The notes: generated by a model not told the origin, from the letters alone. Shown: positions 1 through 6,742, counted from the first letter of the stretch. The stretch is 12,371 nucleotides of DNA from Treponemataceae bacterium (GCA_024697985.1 JAILRX010000169.1:1-12371); one strand, 5' to 3'. Translations and numbers: made by a program.

Positions 1-1137
1 TCCAGGACAGGCCAGAAGTTCCATGAAAAGCGGTTCTGTAAGTTCGTTTTCCTTCAGGTTGATGAGCGCATCTTCGATCTGGGCAATTCCCGAAATCGTG
101 ATTGAATTGAAATTGCTGTTTTTCGTGTACTTTTTGCACGCACCGATCATTCCGCCGTCGACAGGGTAAAGTACGCCCTTGGCAGCACGGAACGGCACGA
201 AATCCAGGGCCGTCGTCGTGTTTGTGCCAGCCGTCGTCATGTTTGTGCCGGCCGTCGTCGCGCCTGTCGCGCCCTGACCTGTCGCGCCCGCGCTCATCTC
301 GAACGCAGACATCTCGGACGCAGACATCTCGCCCGCGCTCATCTCGGACGCGCGGATGTTTTCTTCCTCGAACCATCGCTTGAGGTCGTTGAACGTGAGC
401 GAACAGTCTATCGAATCCCAGGTATCGGCCTCGCGCTTTTTTGCGATGCACGGCCCGATAAAAACTATTCCAATATCGTTTCCGTAGTATTTTTTGAGGA
501 ACCTCGAGTGAGCCAAAAGAGGAGAGGCGCGGTCAGTAATGTAGCGGGCAAATTCGGGCCGATACAGCTTGATGAACTCGACGACAGCCGGGCACGCCGA
601 GGACAAAAACAGCATTTGCCCGCGGCCGGTGCTTTCGAGAGCGCTTTTTTTGCAGCCGGCATCAAAAGACTCGCCGGCACTATTGTTGCAGCCGGCACTA
701 TTGTCGCAACCGGCACCTTCCGTCCCGCCAGCATCTGCCGTCGCACACGCGGCTTCCAGGTCCTGCGCTATCTGTGCAGACACGAAGTCCGCGCCCAAAG
801 CCGTTTCGGAAACGCCTGTAAATCCCAGTTTTTTGAGGGCCGCAACTATCTGGCCGCTCGTAAAATCCGGAAACTCAGACGCAAAAGACGGTGCGAGGGA
901 AACAAAAACACGGCTTTTCATCTTCAAAATCTGTTTTGCCATGCTCAAATCGTTTCGGATTCTCTTTGCATGAGAAGGACATTTGATTACGCAGGTTCCG
1001 CACATGATGCACATTTCAGGTATGATTTTTGCGTGTCCGTTTTCAACTGAAATCGCTTTTACAGGACACTGTCTGATACATTTGTAGCAGTCCTGACATT
1101 CAGTCTGTTCGGTAAAAATAGGATAGATAAAATTCAT
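1..1137 (-). CDS. [FeFe]-hydrogenase-like Fe-S protein, sensor type (partial, C-terminus off the left edge)
   Basis: The frame is open from ATG at 1137 to base 1 (379 codons). Residues 14-24 (C14, C17, C20, C24) and 43-53 (C43, C46, C49, C53) form two [4Fe-4S] ferredoxin motifs. The H-cluster domain follows: the L1 motif reads SSACP (A181-C182), L2 reads FIGPC (C230), and L3 begins LACPG (C377) at the edge. In catalytic [FeFe] hydrogenases L1 is TSCCP. Here the first cysteine, the proton-shuttle residue, is alanine, as in putative sensory hydrogenases (HydS-like), so a redox or H2-sensing role is inferred rather than bulk H2 turnover. Two stretches (about 133-163 and 264-309) are low-complexity insertions encoded by tandem DNA repeats. 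The start codon overlaps the stop of the upstream [2Fe-2S] gene (ATGA), so the two are probably co-translated. By eye the gene is clearly more GC-rich than the rest of the window. PAS or kinase/phosphatase partners, common for this family, would lie outside. Confidence 0.85.
   Translation of the reverse strand, partial: MNFIYPIFTEQTECQDCYKCIRQCPVKAISVENGHAKIIPEMCIMCGTCVIKCPSHAKRIRNDLSMAKQILKMKSRVFVSLAPSFASEFPDFTSGQIVAALKKLGFTGVSETALGADFVSAQIAQDLEAACATADAGGTEGAGCDNSAGCNNSAGESFDAGCKKSALESTGRGQMLFLSSACPAVVEFIKLYRPEFARYITDRASPLLAHSRFLKKYYGNDIGIVFIGPCIAKKREADTWDSIDCSLTFNDLKRWFEEENIRASEMSAGEMSASEMSAFEMSAGATGQGATGATTAGTNMTTAGTNTTTALDFVPFRAAKGVLYPVDGGMIGACKKYTKNSNFNSITISGIAQIEDALINLKENELTEPLFMELLACPG
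209..262. repeat. 21-bp in-frame tandem repeat, about 2.6 units
   Basis: Units start at 209, 230 and 251 (plus-strand GCCGTCGTC followed by a TTTGTGCC tail). They encode a threonine/alanine/glycine-rich heptad (GTNTTTA type) in the hydrogenase-like protein. The unit length is a multiple of three, so copy-number change would keep the frame. Confidence 0.85.
293..352. repeat. 15-bp in-frame tandem repeat, four units
   Basis: Four 15-bp units start at 293, 308, 323 and 338 (consensus GACATCTCGGACGCA on the plus strand). They encode a repeated five-residue block containing EMSA in the hydrogenase-like protein, between the L2 and L3 H-cluster motifs. Confidence 0.88.
673..718. repeat. 18-bp in-frame tandem repeat, about 2.5 units
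   Basis: Units start at 673, 691 and 709 (GCCGGCACTATTGTTGCA and a one-base variant, then a partial unit). They encode CNNSAG/CDNSAG blocks just ahead of the L1 motif. A further GCAGCCGGC fragment at 652-660 looks like a decayed extra unit. Confidence 0.85.
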
Positions 1138-1379
1138 TTTTCAATTCCCAGCTCGTGCGCGAGCAATAACGGAAGACTATCAGGATTTATATCTGAAAAA
1201 AGTTTTCCATCAATTCGGATATTAGGGCCATTTTTGCATTCAGATTCGCAAAGACATCCTCTAACCGTTACATCAGTGTTCAAATTATTTTCTTGTATAA
1301 ATTTTTGGACTATTTCAGCGCTTTTTGCGTTTCCCCGGCTGAAACAGGAACTTCCCATACAAACTACTATCTCATGCAT
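1134..1379 (-). CDS. Small thioredoxin-like [2Fe-2S] ferredoxin (NuoE/HydC C-terminal type)
   Basis: An 81-residue protein from ATG at 1379. Cysteines at 7 and 12 (CxxxxC) and at 44 and 48 (CxxxC, with an extra C42), followed by NGP, match the thioredoxin-fold [2Fe-2S] domain found in NuoE and in small electron-transfer partners of [FeFe] hydrogenases. It probably passes electrons to or from the hydrogenase-like protein, whose start overlaps its stop codon. A longer version from a TTG at 1409 adds ten residues absent from the family. That TTG has a weak AGG five bases upstream, while the ATG has no obvious ribosome binding site, so the start is not settled. The gene diverges from mnmA with a short intergenic region. 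Confidence 0.8.
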   Translation of the reverse strand: MHEIVVCMGSSCFSRGNAKSAEIVQKFIQENNLNTDVTVRGCLCESECKNGPNIRIDGKLFSDINPDSLPLLLAHELGIEK

Positions 1380-1437
1380 AGATAAAATTTTAGAACATTT
1401 TCCAATCAAGTCAACCTATCTTTTTTATAGGTATATA

Positions 1438-1466
1438 TTGATATTTCATATCCTAAGTGATAAACT
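1438..1466 (+). promoter_or_regulatory. Weak candidate promoter for mnmA
   Basis: TTGATA (1438-1443), a 17-base spacer and TAAACT (1461-1466) resemble a sigma-70 promoter in the mnmA/[2Fe-2S] divergent region. Transcription would then begin close to the mnmA ATG at 1474, leaving almost no leader. The region is very AT-rich and other TATA-like hexamers (for example 1434-1439) are possible, so this is tentative. Confidence 0.25.
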
Positions 1467-1473
1467 CGAAAAC

Positions 1474-2667
1474 ATGACATACAGCGCATTAGATTTGCCA
1501 AAAGCCGGTGACACAGTCGTAGTCGGTTTAAGTGGCGGAGTTGATTCAACTTTAACCGCATTATTATTGAAAGAAAAAGGATGCCACGTTATCGGTGTCA
1601 CGATGAGCCTCTGGGACGGCAAGCTTCCCGAACTTCAGGAAGGCAAAATTTTGCGCGAGTCCTGCTACGGACCAGGTGAAAACGAAAACATCGAGCAGTG
1701 CAAAAAATTCTGCGCAGAACAGAACATCGAATATCACGTGATTGATGTAAAAGAAGATTACAAAAATCAGGTCCTGGAATATTTCAAATCAGAATACCGA
1801 AACGGAAGGACACCAAATCCTTGCATCCGCTGCAACCGATACATCAAATTCGGAGCCTTGCTTTCGGGCATCCAAAAACTGAACATTGATTACGACTTTT
1901 TTTGCACGGGCCATTACGCAAAAATCGTGCGTCCGGATCAGGGAATTTACGGCTCTGACAAGCGTCCCTGCATGATACACACAGCCCTCGATCTTACCAA
2001 AGACCAGACTTATTTCATCTCAAGAGTGCCTTCAAGCGTTCTGGAAAAGGTGCGCTTCCCACTTGCCGAGTTTTCCAAAGCCGAAGTTTTCGAACTTGCA
2101 AGAAAGGCAAATCTTTCGGCCGCTGACCGCGAAGAAAGTCAGGATTTCGTGCCGCCAGAATATTTTGACATGCTTTTTTCTGACAAACCGAGCGTTCCTG
2201 GAAACATCATAGATTTGGATGGGAAAGTTTTGGGAAAACATCGTGGAATCGAGCATTACACAATCGGACAGCGCCGTGGACTTGGGGTAAGTTCTCCAAA
2301 GCCTCTTTACGTTCATTCAATTGATGCCGTAAACAATCTTGTCGTACTTGCGTCGAATGAAGACTTGAATGCGGAAGGCCTTATCGCAGACGATTTTGTT
2401 TGGCCAGGTGATGTAGAACCAACTTCAGAATATGCAGATAAATATGACATTTTTGTCAAGATTAGACTTGCTTCAAAACCTGTCAAAGCTAAACTTGAAA
2501 AGATAAATTATGACAAACCTGACATTAAATATGACAATTTTCATGGTCAGGCTTGGCGTGTCATATTTGAAGAGCCGCAAAGAGCTGTCGCACCAGGACA
2601 AAGTGTTGTCATATATGACAATAATGTCATAATTGGAAGCGGAATTATAGTGTCAGCTATTCAGTAA
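1474..2667 (+). CDS. mnmA: tRNA-specific 2-thiouridylase MnmA, atypical cysteine arrangement
   Basis: A 397-residue enzyme that would thiolate U34 of Lys, Glu and Gln tRNAs in the cytoplasm. The ATP-binding PP-loop SGGVDS lies at 20-25. NPCIRCN (115-121) carries the usual first catalytic cysteine at C120, with an additional C117 making a CXXC. IEHYTIGQRRGLG and the C-terminal EEPQRAVAPGQSVV beta-barrel motif are typical. The second catalytic cysteine, normally in a DSxxxCF block, is absent: the sequence runs ESQDFVPPEYF (221-231), as if the two residues before F were deleted. Other cysteines are at 64, 76 and 80. The family normally has about 360-380 residues. This ATG is chosen because the upstream extension has no family similarity; no strong Shine-Dalgarno sequence is visible. 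The last 11 bases overlap the 3' end of the convergent HAD gene. Confidence 0.93.
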   Translation: MTYSALDLPKAGDTVVVGLSGGVDSTLTALLLKEKGCHVIGVTMSLWDGKLPELQEGKILRESCYGPGENENIEQCKKFCAEQNIEYHVIDVKEDYKNQVLEYFKSEYRNGRTPNPCIRCNRYIKFGALLSGIQKLNIDYDFFCTGHYAKIVRPDQGIYGSDKRPCMIHTALDLTKDQTYFISRVPSSVLEKVRFPLAEFSKAEVFELARKANLSAADREESQDFVPPEYFDMLFSDKPSVPGNIIDLDGKVLGKHRGIEHYTIGQRRGLGVSSPKPLYVHSIDAVNNLVVLASNEDLNAEGLIADDFVWPGDVEPTSEYADKYDIFVKIRLASKPVKAKLEKINYDKPDIKYDNFHGQAWRVIFEEPQRAVAPGQSVVIYDNNVIIGSGIIVSAIQ

Positions 2668-2759
2668 ATATGTCACAAAATGCTTCAAGGTTTTCAACTG
2701 TCATAATTGTCATATTTTCAGTTGTCTTATTTGGAGCAATCTTGTCAGGAATCATGACA
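2445..2759. repeat. Dense cluster of TGTCA/TGACA pentamers
   Basis: Sixteen TGTCA or TGACA pentamers occur in 315 bp, starting at 2445, 2454, 2481, 2511, 2520, 2532, 2559, 2607, 2616, 2625, 2651, 2671, 2699, 2708, 2743 and 2755. Fewer than one is expected at random. Many extend to TATGACA/TGTCATA and several pairs are exactly 9 bp apart. 2607-2620 is a perfect palindrome (TGTCATATATGACA). The cluster spans the 3' ends of mnmA and the convergent HAD gene. Its function is unknown. Confidence 0.8.
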
Positions 2760-3346
2760 ACAGGAATACCTGCGTCAAAGGCACTTTTAATGCCGTTCGG
2801 ACTGTCCTCGACTGCGATACATTCTTCAGGTTTCAAGTTTAATTCACTGCAGGCCTTAAGATAGATTTCCGGATCTGGCTTGCTGTTGCTGACCATATCA
2901 CCTGTAATCATCACTTCAAAATAATCTATAAGGCCGACATTCGTAAGCTGTCTGTGCACAGGTTCTCCACGCGTACTGCTGGCAAGTGCAAGGACAAATT
3001 TTTTGCCCAAAAATTCCAAAGCTTCCTTTGCATAGTACATCAATTCGATGCCCTCTTTTTCTTCGACCTCGTAAAAGATTTCGTGAGTCCGCTGCATGAA
3101 AAGCTCAACATCAAGCTGGAAGTTTGAATCAGGTTTGCAATAAAGTTGATTTAGGATTTTTTTCGTTTCGATTTTTGTTGTTCCGCGGCATTTTTCAAGA
3201 CCTTCACTGATGTCCAGAAGTCCCTGCTCACTTGCTGCCTTTTCCCAGGCATAGTCGCAGATGCTTTCGCTGTCGAGCAAAACACCATCCATGTCAAAAA
3301 TAATTGCCTTGGTTTTACTGATAATCTGTGAAATGTCTTTTGTCAT
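2657..3346 (-). CDS. HAD-superfamily hydrolase, beta-phosphoglucomutase-like (HAD-IA)
   Basis: A 229-residue cytoplasmic phosphatase or phosphomutase. Motif I is FDMDGVLLDSE (nucleophile D18, acid/base D20), motif II ASS near 122-124, motif III the lysine of SKPDPEIY, and motif IV AVEDSPNG. The helical cap sits between motifs I and II, which places it with the beta-phosphoglucomutase/phosphoglycolate phosphatase subgroup. The substrate cannot be read from sequence. An AAGGCAG ribosome binding site precedes the ATG. It lies 18 bp after the DUF1653 gene and is probably the last gene of the hydrogenase operon. Its stop overlaps the 3' end of mnmA by 11 bp with no visible terminator between them. 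Confidence 0.88.
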   Translation of the reverse strand: MTKDISQIISKTKAIIFDMDGVLLDSESICDYAWEKAASEQGLLDISEGLEKCRGTTKIETKKILNQLYCKPDSNFQLDVELFMQRTHEIFYEVEEKEGIELMYYAKEALEFLGKKFVLALASSTRGEPVHRQLTNVGLIDYFEVMITGDMVSNSKPDPEIYLKACSELNLKPEECIAVEDSPNGIKSAFDAGIPVVMIPDKIAPNKTTENMTIMTVENLEAFCDIFTE

Positions 3347-3364
3347 TTTTCTGCCTTAAATTTA

Positions 3365-3616
3365 CTATTCACGGACGCTTTTTTTATCAACAAGCTCAAA
3401 CCTGTATTTTTGCGCCACATCAGGATATTTTGCCCTATCAACTTCACTCAAAAAGCTTTCAATCGGACGAACCCAGAGTTTGCCCTCGCCATAAAGGCTC
3501 CGATAAATCACGAGCTCTCCGCCAGTTTCACAGTCATAGCCGATATCCTGCACCAGATACAAATCGCCCTTGAAGTGCCTGTAAATCCGGTTAATTTTTA
3601 CCTTATCGTTATTCAT
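3365..3616 (-). CDS. DUF1653 family protein
   Basis: An 83-residue soluble protein. The opening YRHFKGDLYLVQDIG, then CETGGELVIYRSLYG and LWVRPIESF, are the diagnostic blocks of DUF1653, a small beta-rich domain of unknown function in many bacteria. The length is normal for the family apart from a charged C-terminal tail. Its start overlaps the end of the membrane-protein gene by 8 bp and a GGAAAG precedes the ATG, so it is likely translated from the hydrogenase operon transcript. Nothing in the sequence indicates a link to hydrogen metabolism. Confidence 0.85.
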   Translation of the reverse strand: MNNDKVKINRIYRHFKGDLYLVQDIGYDCETGGELVIYRSLYGEGKLWVRPIESFLSEVDRAKYPDVAQKYRFELVDKKSVRE

Positions 3617-4064
3617 TATTTTTCTTTCCGATTTTCTTGAAGAATGGCATAAATATCAGAATGAAAAGGTAGGCAACGCCGACACTTGAAAAAACGCCGA
3701 TCACCAAATCCAGAACGAAATTTCCCTGACCGACAACATCTTTTCCCGGCATCAAATAGTTGAAAAACACCATCGGAATTGTCATAAGCGGCGTAAAAAT
3801 TGCGTCCGTTATCAGAGAAAGGAGCATATGTGTCGGAAATGAATCCGGCTTGAAGTTGTGACGTCGGCATTCTGAAGCAAAAATCAGGTCGAAAGGAACT
3901 ACAAGACCGATGACAATGCCGATTACAAGGCTTATTCCAAAACAGACGGCAATATTATAAAAAGGATAGCGGCCCAACAAAATCGTGTTAAAAACCGTCA
4001 ACACAACGCTCAAAACGATTCCGAGGCAAAGATAGGCCCCAGTATTAAACTTTTTTGTTTTCAT
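3609..4064 (-). CDS. Small integral membrane protein, four predicted helices
   Basis: A 151-residue inner-membrane protein of unrecognised family. Hydrophobic segments lie at about 10-30, 38-60, 80-103 and 117-142, with a basic N-terminus (MKTKK) and a lysine-rich C-terminus (FKKIGKKNNE), suggesting both ends are cytoplasmic. Its ATG overlaps the hydrogenase stop codon in an ATGA arrangement, so it is probably translationally coupled to the hydrogenase. Function is unknown. A role near the membrane for electron or ion handling is only a guess from position. Confidence 0.8.
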   Translation of the reverse strand: MKTKKFNTGAYLCLGIVLSVVLTVFNTILLGRYPFYNIAVCFGISLVIGIVIGLVVPFDLIFASECRRHNFKPDSFPTHMLLSLITDAIFTPLMTIPMVFFNYLMPGKDVVGQGNFVLDLVIGVFSSVGVAYLFILIFMPFFKKIGKKNNE

Positions 4065-5518
4065 TTTTCACCTGCTTCTACATATTTTTTAAGCATTACG
4101 GCTGCGACTTTCGGATTTGTTATTACTGACGGGCCTGAAATACATCCGCCTTCGCACGCCATAACCTCAACAAGGTTCGGAGTTGTTTCTGTATATGGAA
4201 GTTCGCCAGACTGGATTTTTCCAAAATTGGCAAGCTGCTTCATACCGTCTTTTGAAAGCCCATTGATGACTGTCGGTTTCAAAATCTCAGGATTCTTGAG
4301 CCTTACTCGAACAGCTTCGGCAACACCGCCTGAAATGGCAAAATTTCGGCCGGTCGCCGTCGGTGTTACATCACTTGGAACTGATTCTGCCTTGGCAACA
4401 TCAATTTCCTTGGCCATAAAGAACGCACCCATCTCCTCGACAGAAAGTACGTAATCAACCAAATCATCATCCATACCTTCACGGCGCTTTGCAAGACATG
4501 GCCCGATAAAAACAGTCACGCAATCAGGATCTTCTTTTTTGGCAAGCTCGGCAGTATAGTGCATCGGACTTTTTGTATCCGAAACGCAAGGCTTTAGCAA
4601 AGGCACATGGATGTTTACCGCCCTTACATAGGCTGAGCAGCAAGAAGTCGTCATAAGTTTATCACCACGCTCCATTCGCTCGGTAAATTCGGCCGCTTCC
4701 TTATCGGCCGTGATGTCTGCTCCAATTGCAACTTCCTTTACGCCAGTAAATCCGCACTGTAAAAGGGCGCCTTCAAGCTGGCCAGGATTAGCCCTGAACT
4801 GACTTGCGATTGCCGGTGCATAAAGCGCCACTACATTTTTTCCAGCCATGATGTGCTTGATGACATCAACCAGCTGACTTTTATCCATCATAGCGCCGAA
4901 CGGACATTCTCGCATACAACTTCCGCAGAAAATACATTTGTCGTAATCGATTACTTCCTTGCCGTCTTCGTTTTTCTGGATGGCGCCAACCGGACAGGCT
5001 TCTTCACAAGGAACTGGAATTCTGATGATGGCATGATAAGGGCAGTTCTGCATGCAAAGGCCGCAGTTTACGCACAATTCCTCATCAATTTTTGCCCTGC
5101 CGTTTTGAATTGATATGGCTTTTCGTCCGCAGTTCATCATACAAGGTCGGGCAAGACAGGCCTGACAGGCATTGGTGACCATATAGTGGGTTTTTACACA
5201 GGCATTGCACGCTTCCTGAAGAACAGTCAGCATCGGCCAGGACGGCTTTTTTCGTTCCAAGGCTTCTGTGGCATATTCTGAAAGCGGTTTTTCCTCATCA
5301 TAATCGTGAAGGCTGTGACCAAGACGAGCGATTACACGCTGACGCACGATTTCTCGGTCGTGAAAAATACAACATCGGATTGGCTTGCTTCCCCGAGGAA
5401 TAATTTCCTGCGGGATTTTATCAACATATTCAGCCAGATTTCCGCTTAGCTGCGCACGGGCAATCTTAACCAAAATCGAACGTTTAACGTTAGATGCATT
5501 ATTATTTATATTTAACAT
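4061..5518 (-). CDS. [FeFe] hydrogenase, group B type, catalytic
   Basis: A 485-residue monomeric cytoplasmic [FeFe] hydrogenase that would interconvert 2H+ plus electrons and H2. The N-terminus carries RCCIFHDR (48-55), followed by a cysteine-rich region (C104, C107, C118, C121, C126, C130) and ferredoxin-like motifs at 149-159, 171-175 and 195-205, for several [4Fe-4S] clusters. The H-cluster motifs are complete: L1 TTSCC (C293 proton shuttle, C294 ligand), L2 FIGPC (C341) and L3 VMACEGGC (C455, C459). L1 reads SCCSAY rather than SCCPxW. The CCIFHDR block and the overall layout fit the fermentative group B (B1/B3) family. It follows its [2Fe-2S] partner after 3 bases. Ferredoxin reduced by PFOR is the likely electron donor. 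Maturases HydEFG are not in the window. Confidence 0.93.
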   Translation of the reverse strand: MLNINNNASNVKRSILVKIARAQLSGNLAEYVDKIPQEIIPRGSKPIRCCIFHDREIVRQRVIARLGHSLHDYDEEKPLSEYATEALERKKPSWPMLTVLQEACNACVKTHYMVTNACQACLARPCMMNCGRKAISIQNGRAKIDEELCVNCGLCMQNCPYHAIIRIPVPCEEACPVGAIQKNEDGKEVIDYDKCIFCGSCMRECPFGAMMDKSQLVDVIKHIMAGKNVVALYAPAIASQFRANPGQLEGALLQCGFTGVKEVAIGADITADKEAAEFTERMERGDKLMTTSCCSAYVRAVNIHVPLLKPCVSDTKSPMHYTAELAKKEDPDCVTVFIGPCLAKRREGMDDDLVDYVLSVEEMGAFFMAKEIDVAKAESVPSDVTPTATGRNFAISGGVAEAVRVRLKNPEILKPTVINGLSKDGMKQLANFGKIQSGELPYTETTPNLVEVMACEGGCISGPSVITNPKVAAVMLKKYVEAGEK

Positions 5519-5521
5519 AAA

Positions 5522-5779
5522 TTAGATTCCCTGATAGATTTTTTGAACAGTTTCGAATAAAGAATTGAGAGTAACTTTTTCAAGTGATTTTCCGTTAACT
5601 ATAACGAACGGCGATTTTTCTTCTCCGCAATTTCGGCATTTATCCATGCAATTGATTGCTTCGATTTCAACGCTATCCTTCATTTCATCGGGCAAAATAT
5701 CAGGTAACAATAAGAGTTCCGAACCACCCATCACAAAACAGGTCGTCCCAGAGCAGATCTGCACTTTAATTTTTTTCAT
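5522..5779 (-). CDS. Small thioredoxin-like [2Fe-2S] ferredoxin, first gene of the hydrogenase operon
   Basis: An 85-residue protein with CSGTTC (C9, C14) and a second block containing C44, C48 and C51. This is the four-cysteine pattern of thioredoxin-fold [2Fe-2S] domains (NuoE/HydC C-terminus), with one extra cysteine. It probably shuttles electrons to the hydrogenase encoded 3 bases downstream. A GGAG ribosome binding site (plus-strand CTCC at 5789-5792) lies 9 bases before the ATG. It is a paralogue in type, though not closely similar in sequence, of the [2Fe-2S] protein at 1134-1379, so two such electron carriers are each paired with a hydrogenase-family protein. Confidence 0.87.
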   Translation of the reverse strand: MKKIKVQICSGTTCFVMGGSELLLLPDILPDEMKDSVEIEAINCMDKCRNCGEEKSPFVIVNGKSLEKVTLNSLFETVQKIYQGI

Positions 5780-5800
5780 TTGATGTTTCTCCGTAACTAT

Positions 5801-5829
5801 ATATTAGAGCATCAAAGAAAAGTAAGCAA
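5801..5829 (-). promoter_or_regulatory. Promoter of the hydrogenase operon
   Basis: On the minus strand, TTGCTT (5824-5829), a 17-base spacer and TAATAT (5801-5806) form a reasonable sigma-70-type promoter. They would start transcription about 15-20 bases before the GGAG site of the [2Fe-2S] gene at 5779. Confidence 0.5.
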
Positions 5830-5889
5830 GTTGAGGGTTGGGTGCAAATAAAATGAGAAAGGTTAGAGACTATGCTCTAGGAGAAAATT

Positions 5890-6138
5890 CTATTCCTTAT
5901 TGTCTTTTTTTGTATCAAAATATTTTCGATAATAAATATCGGAAATAGACAAAGTATGAGCTCCATCGCGATATGAACCTTCTACTTGTGCATACAAATT
6001 TTCATGAAATTCATTTTGTGTTTTTGTTATATCTTCTACTTGAATTCGTAATGACATATTATCCAAAAATAAAATAAAAATTAATACTAAGGCTATTGAT
6101 AATAATACTTTTACAGCAACACTTGTCTTTTGTTTTAT
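5890..6138 (-). pseudogene. Small single-helix membrane ORF lacking a standard start codon
   Basis: A frame open from an in-frame stop at 6148-6150 down to TAG at 5890. It reads KQKTSVAVKVLLS, a hydrophobic helix (about residues 8-25) and then a polar extracytoplasmic tail of about 57 residues. The natural start would be the codon at 6136-6138, but it is ATA, giving 82 residues. The only in-frame ATG (6057) falls after the helix and would leave a 55-residue soluble tail. No ribosome binding site is visible at either place. It is either a decayed or 5'-truncated gene, a non-canonical start, or a sequence error. It lies 23 bp downstream of the doc gene. No family recognised. Confidence 0.5.
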
Positions 6139-6161
6139 TGGTTTACATTACTGGCAACGCA

Positions 6162-6542
6162 TCAAGTTTTTTTATGCTTTGTTAACCATTTTTTAATATC
6201 AGTTTTATCCATCTTTCCAGAAGCTGCAGAAAGTCCAAATTCAATTAATTCTTCTTGAGAATAAATAGTTTGTTCACCATTAATTTTCAAAAATAAAAGC
6301 GTTAGATGCACACCTATCCTTTTATTACCATCAATAAAAGGATGATTTTTTATTAACGAAAAACATAATTGAGCTGCTTTATCATAAATATCCGGGTAAA
6401 GAGCATTCCCATCAAAAGTTTGGAAAGGCGACTTTAAAGATGAATCCAAAAGCTTTTCATCCCTTACTCCATCTTCTCCGCCTGTTTGTGAAATAAGTGA
6501 ACTATGAAGTTTTATCACCTGTTCATATTCGAAAAAAATCAC
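6162..6542 (-). CDS. doc: Doc/Fic-family toxin (death-on-curing)
   Basis: A 126-residue protein, the size of phage P1 Doc. The Fic-fold signature is HPFIDGNKRIG (H67-G77). The GNK in place of the GNG of AMP-transferring Fic proteins is typical of Doc, which phosphorylates EF-Tu with ATP and arrests translation. The C-terminal KWLTKHKK tail is usual. Translation starts at a GTG (6540-6542) that overlaps the TGA of the antitoxin gene (GTGA), so the toxin is translationally coupled to and limited by its antitoxin. All visible catalytic residues are intact, so it should be active. Confidence 0.9.
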   Translation of the reverse strand: MIFFEYEQVIKLHSSLISQTGGEDGVRDEKLLDSSLKSPFQTFDGNALYPDIYDKAAQLCFSLIKNHPFIDGNKRIGVHLTLLFLKINGEQTIYSQEELIEFGLSAASGKMDKTDIKKWLTKHKKT

Positions 6543-6742
6543 TTTGCTAATTCCCGATATGCTTCCATATTTTTTTGTATTAAAGAATCTGAAATACTTA
6601 GAAGTTGTTCATCAGAAATTGTTTCATATTGTTTTTCATCATCTAAAACTGTTATCAATACTTTCTTACCATTGTATTTTTCAAGTGATGAATCATTTGC
6701 GTGAACTGTGTTTCCTTTTATTATTCCAATAGTTGAAAACAT
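6539..6742 (-). CDS. Antitoxin of the Doc module
   Basis: A 67-residue protein. The ATG at 6742 is chosen because a perfect AGGAGG (plus-strand CCTCCT, 6750-6755) lies 7 bases upstream; longer reading from 6856 would skip this site. The N-terminal half (residues 6-36, GIIKGNTV...GKKVLITVLDD) looks like the beta-rich DNA-binding or dimerisation part of small antitoxins. The charged C-terminal half ending YRELAK is the likely Doc-neutralising helix. It does not clearly resemble P1 Phd. As in other modules, it would bind its own promoter and repress the operon. Confidence 0.8.
   Translation of the reverse strand: MFSTIGIIKGNTVHANDSSLEKYNGKKVLITVLDDEKQYETISDEQLLSISDSLIQKNMEAYRELAK

Noticed and set aside
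209..352. CRISPR array
   Set aside because: The short direct repeats are contiguous, in frame and have no spacers. They are coding tandem repeats.
508..1050. Long plus-strand open frames across the hydrogenase-like gene (also 569-973)
   Set aside because: They lie opposite a minus-strand gene with clear Fe-S and H-cluster motifs. Their translations are low-complexity, and their length reflects the GC-rich codon bias of the real gene.
1234..1473. An 80-residue N-terminal extension of MnmA
   Set aside because: It overlaps the divergent [2Fe-2S] gene in antisense and has no similarity to MnmA. The family N-terminus with SGGVDS fits the ATG at 1474.
5805..5879. TAGAGCAT/ATGCTCTA inverted repeat around the hydrogenase promoter, as an invertible switch
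   Set aside because: Only 8 bp long with no recombinase gene nearby, and the -10 lies at its edge. A match of this length in 100 bp is not rare enough.
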